A stretch of DNA of 64,000 bases, taken from Rufibacter immobilis (GTDB lineage: Bacteria; Bacteroidota; Bacteroidia; Cytophagales; Hymenobacteraceae). The notes under the pieces were generated by a model. The model saw only the letters and a program-made list of their open reading frames with translations, was not told the DNA's origin and searched no databases. Location of the stretch: contig NZ_RJJE01000003.1 of NCBI RefSeq assembly GCF_003721565.1, positions 1-64,000 of the forward strand, in the 5' to 3' direction. The position numbers and the translations under genes were made by a program. Below, one piece after another: positions 6,646 through 14,783 of this stretch. Numbering within the stretch: the first letter of the stretch is position 1; every line of letters starts with the position of its first letter.

Positions 6646-8952
6646 ATGACCTTCCGCCTACCCCTTCTTTTCCTGTGCGCCTCCCTCCTGGTGCAGCCGC
6701 TGGCCTTCGCGCAAAAGAAAAGCAAAACGCCGTTTGAGCCCGCCGAGCTGGTGAACCCACTCATGGGTACCGATTCCAAGCCCGAGCTCTCCAACGGGAA
6801 CACTTATCCCGCCGTGGCCGTGCCCTGGGGCATGAACCTCTGGACTCCGCAGACCGGCACCATGGGGCACGGCTGGGCCTACACCTACGCCGCCGACAAG
6901 ATCAGGGGTTTCAAGCAGACACACCAGCCCTCGCCCTGGATGAACGACTACGGTCAGTTCGTGATTATGCCCGTGACCGGGAAGATGCGCTTTGACCAGG
7001 ACGGCCGCGCCAGTTGGTTTTCGCACAAATCAGAGACCGCCAAGCCTTACTACTACGGCGTGTACCTGGCCGACCATGACGTGACCGCCGAACTCACCCC
7101 CACGGAGCGCGCCGCCCAGTTCCGCTTCACTTACCCCAAGGCAGACAGTTCCTTCATTGTGATAGACGCGCTGGACCGAGGCTCTTATATAAAGGTGCTG
7201 CCCAAGGAACGGAAAATCATGGGCTACACCACCCGCGCCGCCCGCTCCAACCCCAAGAACTTCAAAAACTTCTTCGTGATTTACGTGGACAAGCCTATTG
7301 CCCTGGCCCGCACGTTCAGGGGCAAGGCGCTGGCCGGAAAAGACTCCCTGGAACTCATGGCCAACCACACGGGTGCCATCATCGGGTTCAAAACGGCCAA
7401 AGGCGAGCAGGTAAACCTGAAGGTGGCTTCCTCTTTCATCAGTTTTGAGCAGGCCGAACTGAACCTACAGCGGGAGCTGGCGCAGGATGATTTTGAGGCC
7501 ACCAAGCAGAAAGCCAGAGACCGCTGGAACCAGGCATTAAGCCGCATCACGGTGGAAGGCGGCACTGAGGAACAGCAGCGCACTTTTTACTCCTGCCTGT
7601 ACCGCACGCTCTTTTTCCCGCACAAGATGTATGAGGTGAACGCCGCCGGCAAAACCGTACACTACAGCCCCTACACCGGACAGGTGCATGACGGGTACCG
7701 CTTCGCCGGCACCGGTTTCTGGGACACGTTTAGGGCGCTCTACCCTTTCCTCAACCTCATGTACCCCGGCATCAACAAAGAAATGCAGGAAGGCCTCATC
7801 AATGACTTCAAGGAGGGCGGCTGGCTGCCGGAATGGTCCAGCCCCGGCTACGCCGATATCATGGTGGGCAACAACTCGGCTTCCGTGGTGGCCGATGCCT
7901 ACCTGAAAGGCCTGCGCGGCTATGACATTGAGAAACTCTACGAGGCGCTGGTGCACGGAGCCAACAACGAGGGGCCCATCTCAGCCATCGGCCGAAAGGG
8001 CGCGGAGTACTACAAAAAGCTGGGCTACGTGCCCTATGACGTGAAGATCAACGAGAACGCCGCCCGCACCCTGGAGTATGCCTATGATGATTTCACCATT
8101 TACCAGCTGGCCAAAGCCCTGAAAAAGCCCCAGGCCGAGATTGACCTTTACGCCCAACGCAGCCAGAATTACCGCCACCTCTTTGACCCGGCCACCGGGC
8201 TCATGCGCGGCAAAAACCAGGACGGCACTTTCCAGACCCCGTTTAACCCCTTCAAGTGGGGCGATGCCTTCACGGAGGGCAACAGTTGGCACTACAGCTG
8301 GAGCGTGTTCCATGACGTGCAGGGGCTGGTGAACCTGATGGGCGGCAAGGAGAACTTCGTGAAAAAGCTGGATTCTGTGTTCACGCTGCCTCCCGTGTTT
8401 GATGACTCCTACTACGGCGGCGTGATCCATGAGATACGGGAAATGCAGATTGCCAACATGGGCCAGTACGCGCACGGCAACCAGCCCATCCAGCACATGA
8501 TCTACCTCTACAACTACGCCGGCGCTCCCTGGAAAACCCAGTACTGGGCCCGCCAGACCATGGACCGCATGTACAAACCTACGCCAGACGGCTACTGCGG
8601 CGACGAAGACAACGGCCAGACGAGCGCGTGGTACGTGTTCAGCGCCATGGGCTTCTACCCCGTCTGCCCCGGCACCACCCAATACGTGCTGGGCGCGCCG
8701 CTCTTCCCCAAACTGACGCTCACGCTGGAGAACGGCAAGAAACTGGAGATTGAAGCGCCTAAAAACAGTCCGCAGAACCTGTACGTGCAGGAACTGAAAG
8801 TCAACGGCAAGAAACACGGGCAGAACTGGCTAGACCATTTTGAGTTGCTCAAAGGCGGCAAGCTCCGCTTTGAGATGGGCGATAAACCCAACACCCAACG
8901 CGGCACCCAAGACAGCGCATTCCCTTATTCCTTCTCTTCCGTCAAGCAATAA
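6646..8952 (+). CDS. GH92 family alpha-mannosidase (first of two)
   Basis: 768 residues with a signal peptide (residues 1 to about 22, ending LAFAQ). GH92 signatures include NPLMGTDSKPELSNGNTYPA, GGWLPEWSSPGYADIM, GNNSASVVADAY and the C-terminal CGDEDNGQTSAWYVFSAMGF, which holds the Asp/Glu cluster of the calcium-dependent inverting mechanism. GH92 enzymes are exo-alpha-mannosidases acting on N-glycans or fungal mannan in the periplasm or at the cell surface. No SusC/SusD pair is nearby, so this is not a classical utilisation locus. A BSP-type protease gene follows on the same strand. The second GH92 (14784-17081) is clearly divergent, so the two probably differ in linkage preference. Confidence 0.92.
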   Translation: MTFRLPLLFLCASLLVQPLAFAQKKSKTPFEPAELVNPLMGTDSKPELSNGNTYPAVAVPWGMNLWTPQTGTMGHGWAYTYAADKIRGFKQTHQPSPWMNDYGQFVIMPVTGKMRFDQDGRASWFSHKSETAKPYYYGVYLADHDVTAELTPTERAAQFRFTYPKADSSFIVIDALDRGSYIKVLPKERKIMGYTTRAARSNPKNFKNFFVIYVDKPIALARTFRGKALAGKDSLELMANHTGAIIGFKTAKGEQVNLKVASSFISFEQAELNLQRELAQDDFEATKQKARDRWNQALSRITVEGGTEEQQRTFYSCLYRTLFFPHKMYEVNAAGKTVHYSPYTGQVHDGYRFAGTGFWDTFRALYPFLNLMYPGINKEMQEGLINDFKEGGWLPEWSSPGYADIMVGNNSASVVADAYLKGLRGYDIEKLYEALVHGANNEGPISAIGRKGAEYYKKLGYVPYDVKINENAARTLEYAYDDFTIYQLAKALKKPQAEIDLYAQRSQNYRHLFDPATGLMRGKNQDGTFQTPFNPFKWGDAFTEGNSWHYSWSVFHDVQGLVNLMGGKENFVKKLDSVFTLPPVFDDSYYGGVIHEIREMQIANMGQYAHGNQPIQHMIYLYNYAGAPWKTQYWARQTMDRMYKPTPDGYCGDEDNGQTSAWYVFSAMGFYPVCPGTTQYVLGAPLFPKLTLTLENGKKLEIEAPKNSPQNLYVQELKVNGKKHGQNWLDHFELLKGGKLRFEMGDKPNTQRGTQDSAFPYSFSSVKQ

Positions 8953-8963
8953 CATTCGTCTTC

Positions 8964-9003
8964 GCGTTTAGGGGCTGTTTTTGGAAAAAGAGCCCCTAAA
9001 CGC
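8964..9003. repeat. GTTTAGGGG palindrome, full copy
   Basis: A 40-base core 11 bases after the GH92 stop and 18 bases before the next start. One stem mismatch is present (CTG left, GAG right) and there are no extended arms. Confidence 0.85.
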
Positions 9004-9021
9004 AAGTCTCAGCACCAACCC

Positions 9022-9687
9022 ATGAAACACCTTCTTCTTTCCCTCGGCCTTTGTCTGGGCACCGTTACGGCGGTACTGGCCCAATCAGAAACCCACACCC
9101 AAGGCAAATACACGCTTACCTTCGTGAACCAGGACCCGGCGCTCAACCCCACGGTGAAGCAGAACCTGATCAAGGCCTTCTTCCAGACCTACCCCGCAGA
9201 GGCCAAGCGGTTCAACAAAAAAACGGTGAAAGACGTGACCGTTACCATTGATACCGCCTACACCGGCGTAGCCTACGCCCACGAAGGCAAAATCACCATC
9301 AGCTCGGCCTGGCTGCGCAAGCGCCCCACAGACATTGACGTGATCACGCACGAAGGCATGCACCTGGTACAAGCCTATCCCCCCGACAGCGGCCCCGGCT
9401 GGATCACCGAAGGCATCGCCGATTACGTGCGCCATACCTTTGGGGTAGACAACGCCGGTGCCAACTGGTCTTTGCCTGAACCCACAGACAAACACAACTT
9501 TGACAACAGCTACCGCATCACTGCCCGTTTTCTGCTGTGGGCCGAAAAACACGTAAACAAGAAACTGGTGAACGAACTGGATGCCCGCATGCGCCAGAAA
9601 ACCTACACCCCCGCTGCCTGGAAAGAACTGACCGGCAAAACGGTGGAGGAACTCTGGCAAGCCTACAAAGCCAATCCAAAAATCTGA
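9022..9687 (+). CDS. Secreted basic secretory protein (BSP) family metalloprotease
   Basis: 221 residues with a signal peptide (to about residue 20, ending VLAQS). The zinc motif HEGMH (HExxH form) lies in DVITHEGMHLVQAYPP, followed by PGWITEGIADYVRH, the typical BSP/peptidase M-like signature. The C-terminal WKELTGKTVEELWQAY is also characteristic. Plant and bacterial BSP proteins are putative secreted metallopeptidases whose substrates are mostly unknown. It sits downstream of a mannosidase on the same strand, so the pair may act together on glycoproteins (inference). The gene ends before a strong bidirectional terminator facing a convergent reductase gene. Confidence 0.85.
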   Translation: MKHLLLSLGLCLGTVTAVLAQSETHTQGKYTLTFVNQDPALNPTVKQNLIKAFFQTYPAEAKRFNKKTVKDVTVTIDTAYTGVAYAHEGKITISSAWLRKRPTDIDVITHEGMHLVQAYPPDSGPGWITEGIADYVRHTFGVDNAGANWSLPEPTDKHNFDNSYRITARFLLWAEKHVNKKLVNELDARMRQKTYTPAAWKELTGKTVEELWQAYKANPKI

Positions 9688-9734
9688 TGTACCGCAGACC
9701 GAAGCGTTCCAAGGTAACCTCGGCGTAGCCGAAT

Positions 9735-9782
9735 AAAACAGCGCAGGCTTTCTCCCAACTTAGAGAAAGCCTGCGCTGTTTT
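9735..9782. terminator. Bidirectional intrinsic terminator
   Basis: Arms AAAACAGCGCAGGCTTTCTC and its exact complement flank an 8-base loop, with A/T runs on both outer sides. It lies between convergent genes. Its stem sequence is unrelated to the palindrome family, though a degenerate copy of that family follows immediately. Confidence 0.85.
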
Positions 9783-9815
9783 AGGTCTTATTTAGGAAAA
9801 ACGGCCGCTAAACGC
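9780..9815. repeat. Degenerate palindrome copy (right half retained)
   Basis: TTTAGGTCTTATTTAGG is a decayed left half and AAAAACGGCCGCTAAACGC the retained right half. It adjoins the preceding terminator. Confidence 0.65.
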
Positions 9816-9824
9816 AATACAAAG

Positions 9825-10814
9825 CTATTGCAGAATAGTCTCTATCTGGTTGAGCTCGTCTTGGCTGAATTGGGTGTTCTGCATGCATTTGAGGGAATCT
9901 GCCAATTGGGCGGGCGAGCTGGCTCCAATGAGCACTGAGGTCACCCGCGGGTCTTTCAGTAGCCAGGCCAAAGCCATCTGCGCCAACGTCTGTCCCCGTC
10001 CCTGGGCCAGGTCATGGAGCTGACGTATCTGGCCCAGGCGCTCTTCCGTGATGTCTGCCTCTTTCAGGAAACCATGGGGCTTGGCGGCGCGGGAACCTTC
10101 AGGAATGCCTTTGAGGTACTTGCTGGTGAGCAGCCCCTGCGCCAGCGGCGAAAATGGAATACAGCCCACGCCTTCCTGCTCCAGCAGATCCAGCAGGCTT
10201 TCCTCTACCCAGCGCACAAACATGGAGTACTTGGGCTGGTGGATGAGGCAGGGCGTGCCCAGTTCCTTCAGAATCTGAATGGCGCGGGTGGCCTCCGGAG
10301 TTTCATAGTTGGAGATGCCCACGTAGAGCGCCTTCCCCTGTCGCACAATTGCGTCTAGGGCACCCATGGTTTCTTCCAGCGGGGTGTTGGGGTCTGGCCG
10401 GTGGCTGTAGAAAATATCCACGTAGTCCAGCTTCATGCGCTTGAGGCTTTGGTCCAGACTGGAGATAAGGTATTTGCGGGAACCCCACTCGCCGTACGGC
10501 CCCTCCCACATCTTGTACCCCGCCTTGGTGGAGATAATGAGTTCATCGCGGTAGCCCCTGAAATCCTGGTGCAGAATCTTCCCGAAATTTTCCTCGGCGG
10601 AGCCGGGCGGCGGGCCATAGTTGTTGGCCAGGTCAAAGTGGGTAACCCCGGCATCAAAGGCGTCACGCAGCATCTGGCGGCTGTTCTCCAGCACGTCTAC
10701 GTGCCCGAAGTTGTGCCAGAGCCCTAGAGACAAGGCGGGCAGCTGTAAACCGCTTTTGCCGCAGCGGCGGTATTCCATGGCGCCGTAGCGCTGGGAAGAG
10801 GGAGTATAAGACAT
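9825..10814 (-). CDS. Aldo/keto reductase, L-glyceraldehyde 3-phosphate reductase type (YghZ/MgrA-like)
   Basis: 329 residues from the ATG at 10814 (MSYTPSSQRYGAMEYRRCG). An in-frame ATG at 10826 adds four residues, but homologues usually begin at the former. The AKR tetrad is visible: Asp and Tyr in FDLANNYGPPPGSAEENFG, Lys in STKAGYKMW, His in YSHRPDPNTP. The GPPPGSAE loop and the GLWHNFG N-terminus are typical of the AKR14/YghZ group, NADPH-dependent cytosolic reductases that detoxify aldehydes such as methylglyoxal and reduce L-glyceraldehyde 3-phosphate. The gene stands alone, convergent with the BSP gene. Confidence 0.88.
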   Translation of the reverse strand: MSYTPSSQRYGAMEYRRCGKSGLQLPALSLGLWHNFGHVDVLENSRQMLRDAFDAGVTHFDLANNYGPPPGSAEENFGKILHQDFRGYRDELIISTKAGYKMWEGPYGEWGSRKYLISSLDQSLKRMKLDYVDIFYSHRPDPNTPLEETMGALDAIVRQGKALYVGISNYETPEATRAIQILKELGTPCLIHQPKYSMFVRWVEESLLDLLEQEGVGCIPFSPLAQGLLTSKYLKGIPEGSRAAKPHGFLKEADITEERLGQIRQLHDLAQGRGQTLAQMALAWLLKDPRVTSVLIGASSPAQLADSLKCMQNTQFSQDELNQIETILQ

Positions 10815-11195
10815 AGTTAGCTTCATTGGTAGAAGCTGAAAAGTACAGTTTTAACCGGTGCGGGCAAAGCGTTGGGCACAAGTTCTTCTGGCTTACTTAG
10901 CACCTCCGCCGGCTCCAGTCCTATACTGCCCAAGAGATTTGTTACTTAAATACCAGAACTGCAAAAACCAAAGGAAAGTAAAAACCGTAGGCGAGGGCTA
11001 GGACAAACAAGCCATAGTAGGATAGCGCATAACAAAGAACTTTCAGAATAGTTTGAAGAAAGACGGACGTAACACGTGTTTCCTGAAGCCTTTTCAGCTA
11101 TAATTACCTATATTACTGTAAAGTATATACAGGAAGGCCCGTGGTTCTTCAGAAAGGGATTCTGACATGGTCATATCCTGTTTACTACAACCCAT
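10815..11195. other. Divergent intergenic region, no gene seen
   Basis: This 381-base, AT-rich gap separates a leftward reductase from a rightward histidine kinase. It must hold promoters for both. I found no exact TAnnTTTG box, no repeat copy and no credible small gene. Confidence 0.5.
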
Positions 11196-13136
11196 ATGAA
11201 CCACTCTTCAGAAGTTGACTCTATTTCGCAGCCCGTTCATCAGACAGATGACCTTTACCGGTTACTGATCAATAGCGTCACAGATTACGCCATTTTTCTC
11301 TTAGACCCGGAGGGCAACGTTGCCACCTGGAACGCAGGGGCCAGGCGCATCAAACAATTTGAGGCAGAGGACATCATTGGCAAGCACTTCTCCAACTTCT
11401 ACACCTCAGAGGCCAAAGAGCGCGACTACCCTGCCTATGAACTGAGGGAAGCCCAGAAACAGGGTCGGTTTGAGGATGAAGGCTGGCGCGTGCGCAAAGA
11501 CGGCACGGTCTTCTGGGCCAACGTGATCATTACGCCGCTCTACAGCCAGGACCGGGTGCTGCTGGGTTTCTCCAAGATTACCCGTGACCTGTCTGAGCGG
11601 AAAAAAGCCGAGGACGATCTCTACAAAGCCTATGAGGAGGTAAAGGAAAGCGAGGAAAAGTACCGTTTAATGGTGGAAGGAGTAACTGACTACGCCATTT
11701 TCATGCTCAACCCCGCTGGGCAGGTAGCCACCTGGAACGAGGGCGCCAAAAGAATCAAAGGCTACAACGCCAGCGAAATCATAGGCAAGCACTTCTCCAA
11801 GTTCTACTCCCGTGAGGCCGTACAGACCGGCTACCCCGAGTATGAACTGAAGAAAGCCGTGGAAGACGGCCGTTTTGAGGACGAAGGCTGGCGCTACCGG
11901 AAAGACGGTTCAGCGTTTTGGGCCAATGTGATCATCACGGCCATTTTCAACGCAGACAAAGAACTCATTGGCTTCTCCAAGATCACCCGTGACCTCACAG
12001 ACAAAAAGAAGTTGGAGGAACAACTCTTCCGCATTAATGAAGACCTGAAGGAAAGCGAGGAAAGAACCCGTCTGCTCATTGACAGCGTGAAGGATTACGC
12101 CATTCTCATGCTCAACCCAGACGGCTTGGTGGTTAGCTGGAACTCTGGGGCAGAACGCATTAAAGGCTACAAAGCCCCCGAGATTTTAGGCAAGCATTTC
12201 TCCAAGTTCTACTCCCGCGAGGCCATGGAGAACGGGTTTCCGCAGTATGAGCTGGCGCAGGCCCGCGAGAAAGGCCGCTTTGAGGACGAGGGCTGGCGCA
12301 TCAGGAAAGACGGCACCGCCTTCTGGGCCAACGTGGTTCTGTCGCCTATCTACAACTCTGAGCACCGGCTCCTTGGGTACGCCAAAATCACCCGCGATCT
12401 TACGGAGCGCCGCCGGAACGAAGACCTGATGCAGAAAAACAAAGAGCTCCTGCGCATCAACAATGACCTGGATAACTTTGTCTACACCGCCTCCCATGAC
12501 TTGAAATCTCCCATCACCAACCTGGAGGGACTCCTGAGTGCCTTGCAGGAAGACTTAGGCGATGAAAAGGAAAAGCACCAGCAGATTCTCACCATGATGC
12601 ACGGCTCCGTGAACGCCCTCAAAAAAGTGATCACAGACCTCACCGACATCAGCAAGCTCCAACAGGAAAGCGAAAGGCGCGAGAAAGTACAGATCGCAGA
12701 ATTGCTGGATGACATCAAAGAAAGCCTGAGCAGCCTCATAGACAGCAGCAAAGCGAAAATCCGCCTGGAAAAACAGGATTTCAGCCACCTTACCTACTCC
12801 CGCAAGAACCTGCGCAGCGTGCTCTACAACCTGGTGTCAAACGCGATAAAATATGCCGCCCCCAATAGGCCACCGGTAGTTACCATCTTTACAGAGCTTA
12901 CTCCCACTGGAGAACACGTCTTAACGGTGAAGGACAACGGGTTGGGCATTGCCAAAGAGCAAACCTCCAAAATCTTTGCCATGTACAAACGGGTGCATGA
13001 CCACGTGGAAGGCTCCGGCATTGGCTTATACCTGGTGAGAAAGATCCTGGAAAATTCCGGCGACACCATTTCCGTGGAAAGTGAAGTTGGCAAAGGTTCT
13101 GAGTTCAAAGTCATCTTCCACCAGCAAAACTTTTAA
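11196..13136 (+). CDS. Sensor histidine kinase with three tandem near-identical PAS domains
   Basis: 646 residues with no membrane segment or signal peptide, so probably a cytoplasmic sensor. Three PAS/PAC units (about residues 18-135, 150-266 and 281-398) are internal repeats. Each carries WNxGAxRIKxxxAxxIxGKH, then FYxxEA, GRFEDEGWR.RKDG and FWANV, and ITRDL. The phosphoacceptor is in SHDLKSPITNLEGLL (HisKA), followed by N, G1 and G2 boxes (NLVSNAIKYA, DNGLGIA, GSGIGLYLV) of the ATPase. No receiver domain and no adjacent regulator exist, so it is an orphan kinase. The high similarity of the PAS units suggests recent duplication or gene conversion. The ligand is unknown. Confidence 0.92.
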   Translation: MNHSSEVDSISQPVHQTDDLYRLLINSVTDYAIFLLDPEGNVATWNAGARRIKQFEAEDIIGKHFSNFYTSEAKERDYPAYELREAQKQGRFEDEGWRVRKDGTVFWANVIITPLYSQDRVLLGFSKITRDLSERKKAEDDLYKAYEEVKESEEKYRLMVEGVTDYAIFMLNPAGQVATWNEGAKRIKGYNASEIIGKHFSKFYSREAVQTGYPEYELKKAVEDGRFEDEGWRYRKDGSAFWANVIITAIFNADKELIGFSKITRDLTDKKKLEEQLFRINEDLKESEERTRLLIDSVKDYAILMLNPDGLVVSWNSGAERIKGYKAPEILGKHFSKFYSREAMENGFPQYELAQAREKGRFEDEGWRIRKDGTAFWANVVLSPIYNSEHRLLGYAKITRDLTERRRNEDLMQKNKELLRINNDLDNFVYTASHDLKSPITNLEGLLSALQEDLGDEKEKHQQILTMMHGSVNALKKVITDLTDISKLQQESERREKVQIAELLDDIKESLSSLIDSSKAKIRLEKQDFSHLTYSRKNLRSVLYNLVSNAIKYAAPNRPPVVTIFTELTPTGEHVLTVKDNGLGIAKEQTSKIFAMYKRVHDHVEGSGIGLYLVRKILENSGDTISVESEVGKGSEFKVIFHQQNF

Positions 13137-13157
13137 ACAGTAACCAAGAGAAATAAA

Positions 13158-13191
13158 GAACGCCTGTCTACGGTTCTGTAGGCAGGCGTTC
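13158..13191. terminator. Intrinsic terminator between convergent genes
   Basis: GAACGCCTGTCTAC pairs with GTAGGCAGGCGTTC (one G-T pair) around a 6-base loop, 21 bases after the kinase stop. A T-containing tail belongs to the adjoining palindrome half. Confidence 0.8.
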
Positions 13192-13192
13192 T

Positions 13193-13210
13193 GTTTAGGG
13201 GCTGTTTTTC
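13193..13210. repeat. Left-half copy of the palindrome overlapping a stop codon
   Basis: GTTTAGGGGCTGTTTTTC is an intact left half with no right half. Its last two bases form part of the stop codon of the leftward monooxygenase gene. Confidence 0.7.
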
Positions 13211-13520
13211 ACAAAACTGCCTCAAAGTAGCTGAGCTTCTTGGTAAGTTTAGGCCGGTCCTCTACGGGGTGCTGGCGTTGCTCTTTGTGGCCCTGCACAT
13301 GCTCTTCGCGCGAGATCCAGGCTTTGAAATCCTCTTTGCTGGTCCACTTGGAAACCAACACGTACTCAACGGTAGCGGGGTGCTCCCGCTTCCAGATGTC
13401 AAAGGAGAGAAGGCCCTTGGCACCCTGGCTTTCTTCATAATCATGCTGGCATTTGCGGGCCAAATAGGCTTCATGTTCTTTGTCTGCCTCAAAACTGGCG
13501 TTCACTATATAAGCGTTCAT
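13209..13520 (-). CDS. Antibiotic biosynthesis monooxygenase (ABM) family protein
   Basis: A 103-residue protein with the ferredoxin-like ABM fold pattern: an N-terminal strand AYIVNASF, the central KGLLSFDIWKRE and VEYVLVSKWTSKEDFKAWIS, and the C-terminal SREEHVQGHKEQRQ. The WTSKEDFKAW segment is the family hallmark. Members include quinol or haem monooxygenases, and many small ones have no known substrate. It is a single gene, convergent with the histidine kinase. Its stop codon (TGA on the minus strand, 13209-13211) overlaps a half copy of the palindromic repeat. Confidence 0.8.
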   Translation of the reverse strand: MNAYIVNASFEADKEHEAYLARKCQHDYEESQGAKGLLSFDIWKREHPATVEYVLVSKWTSKEDFKAWISREEHVQGHKEQRQHPVEDRPKLTKKLSYFEAVL

Positions 13521-13633
13521 AGTAGTACAGGTTGCGTCTCTTTGATAGGATTTAGTACTAAGATAACGGAACTTGCGCCTTTTTCGGTTTTCTGGGGGTA
13601 TGTTTCCTGTTACCTCCAGGATACCCGATGTGT

Positions 13634-14488
13634 TTACTTCAAGGTTCTGCCAAACAGTGCCAATGTTCTCTCCCAGGCCAGTTTGGCGGCGGCTTCATGA
13701 TAGCGCGCCGGTGAAGTATTGTTGTTGAAGGCGTGGTTGGCTCCTTCGTATACATACAACTGGTATTTAACCTTCGCCGCTTGCAGGGCCTGCTCAAACG
13801 CCGGAATGCCCGCGTTCACGCGTTCGTCCAAACCGCCGTAGTGCAGCAGCAACTCGGCTTTGATCTTGGCTACATCGGCGGCTTCGGGTTGGCGGCCATA
13901 GTACGCCACGGCCGCGTCCAGCTCCGGGGAATGGATGGCCAGTTGCGCCGCCAAAGCGCCGCCCCAGCAGAAGCCCACGCAGCCGGTTTTCCCGTTGCCG
14001 GAGGCATGCTTTTGCAGGTACTCCAGGCCTCTCAGGAAGTTGGTCAGGTTCTGCTGCGTATTCAGCTTGGAAAACAACGCGCGGGCTTCGTCTTCATTGG
14101 CAGGCGTGCCGCCGAAGGGCGAGAGCGCGTCTGGCGCAATGGCCAGATATCCCGCCTGCGCCACCCGCATGGTTACGTCCCTGATATGCGGGTTCAGACC
14201 TCGGTTTTCATGGATGACCAGCACCGCGCCCAGCTTCTTCTTTCCTTCGGGCCGCGCCTGAAATGCTTTCATGGTCACCCCATCTGCCCCGGCATACGTG
14301 ATGTCTTCGGTTTTAATGTTCTTATCCTCCACCGTGGCAGCCTGGGCGTAATTGTTCTCCAACAGGGGGAGCAACGACATGGCCAACGTGAGACTGCCCG
14401 TGAGTTTAGCCAGACGGCTGATGAACTCTTTGCGGGTGAGCGGGGCGTGGGTGTACTCGTCAAAGAGATTGATAATGCGCTGATCCAT
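13634..14488 (-). CDS. Dienelactone hydrolase family protein, probably exported
   Basis: 284 residues from the ATG at 14488 (MDQRIINLFDEYTHAPLTRK). The open frame runs upstream to 14596, but that extension only translates a palindromic repeat (LGALFPKRAPKRR) and is rejected. A hydrophobic segment near residues 27-48 ending YAQAA suggests export. The alpha/beta-hydrolase core shows the DLH nucleophile Cys in GFCWGG, an Asp in YGGLDERV and a His in EGANHAFNN, a complete C-D-H triad. Such proteins hydrolyse dienelactones or similar esters; the substrate here is unknown. A full palindrome copy lies 60 bases upstream. Confidence 0.87.
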   Translation of the reverse strand: MDQRIINLFDEYTHAPLTRKEFISRLAKLTGSLTLAMSLLPLLENNYAQAATVEDKNIKTEDITYAGADGVTMKAFQARPEGKKKLGAVLVIHENRGLNPHIRDVTMRVAQAGYLAIAPDALSPFGGTPANEDEARALFSKLNTQQNLTNFLRGLEYLQKHASGNGKTGCVGFCWGGALAAQLAIHSPELDAAVAYYGRQPEAADVAKIKAELLLHYGGLDERVNAGIPAFEQALQAAKVKYQLYVYEGANHAFNNNTSPARYHEAAAKLAWERTLALFGRTLK

Positions 14489-14548
14489 AGTTCTGTTTGT
14501 TTCCCTCAAGGTACAGAATTGGCAGCAGATCTTTGGCAAGAACAGTCT

Positions 14549-14588
14549 GCGTTTAGGGGCTCTTTTTGGAAAAAGAGCCCCTAAACGT
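14549..14588. repeat. GTTTAGGGG palindrome, full copy
   Basis: Core GCGTTTAGGGGCTC with the matching GAGCCCCTAAACG: the inner pair is changed on both sides (CTCTTTTT / AAAAAGAG), so the stem remains perfect. There are no long outer arms. Confidence 0.88.
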
Positions 14589-14704
14589 ACTGGCAACTCT
14601 TACCCATGCCCTGGCCTTTACTGGGGTCGGCCGGTCTGGAGACTAAGCCTCTTCTCTGTCACCGGATAAATTCCCGCTCCAGGTATCTGCAATAAAACAG
14701 GAAA

Positions 14705-14744
14705 GCGTTTAGGGGCCGTTTTTCCAAAAACAGCCCCTAAACGC
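14705..14744. repeat. GTTTAGGGG palindrome, full copy
   Basis: A 40-base core 39 bases beyond the stop of the leftward GH92 gene, with one G-C/C-A type imperfection (GGCCG / CAGCC). It is the second copy in the same 295-base gap. Confidence 0.88.
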
Positions 14745-14783
14745 CTGGGTAGTTCAGTCAGGGAAAAGGATATAGCCTGGCTC

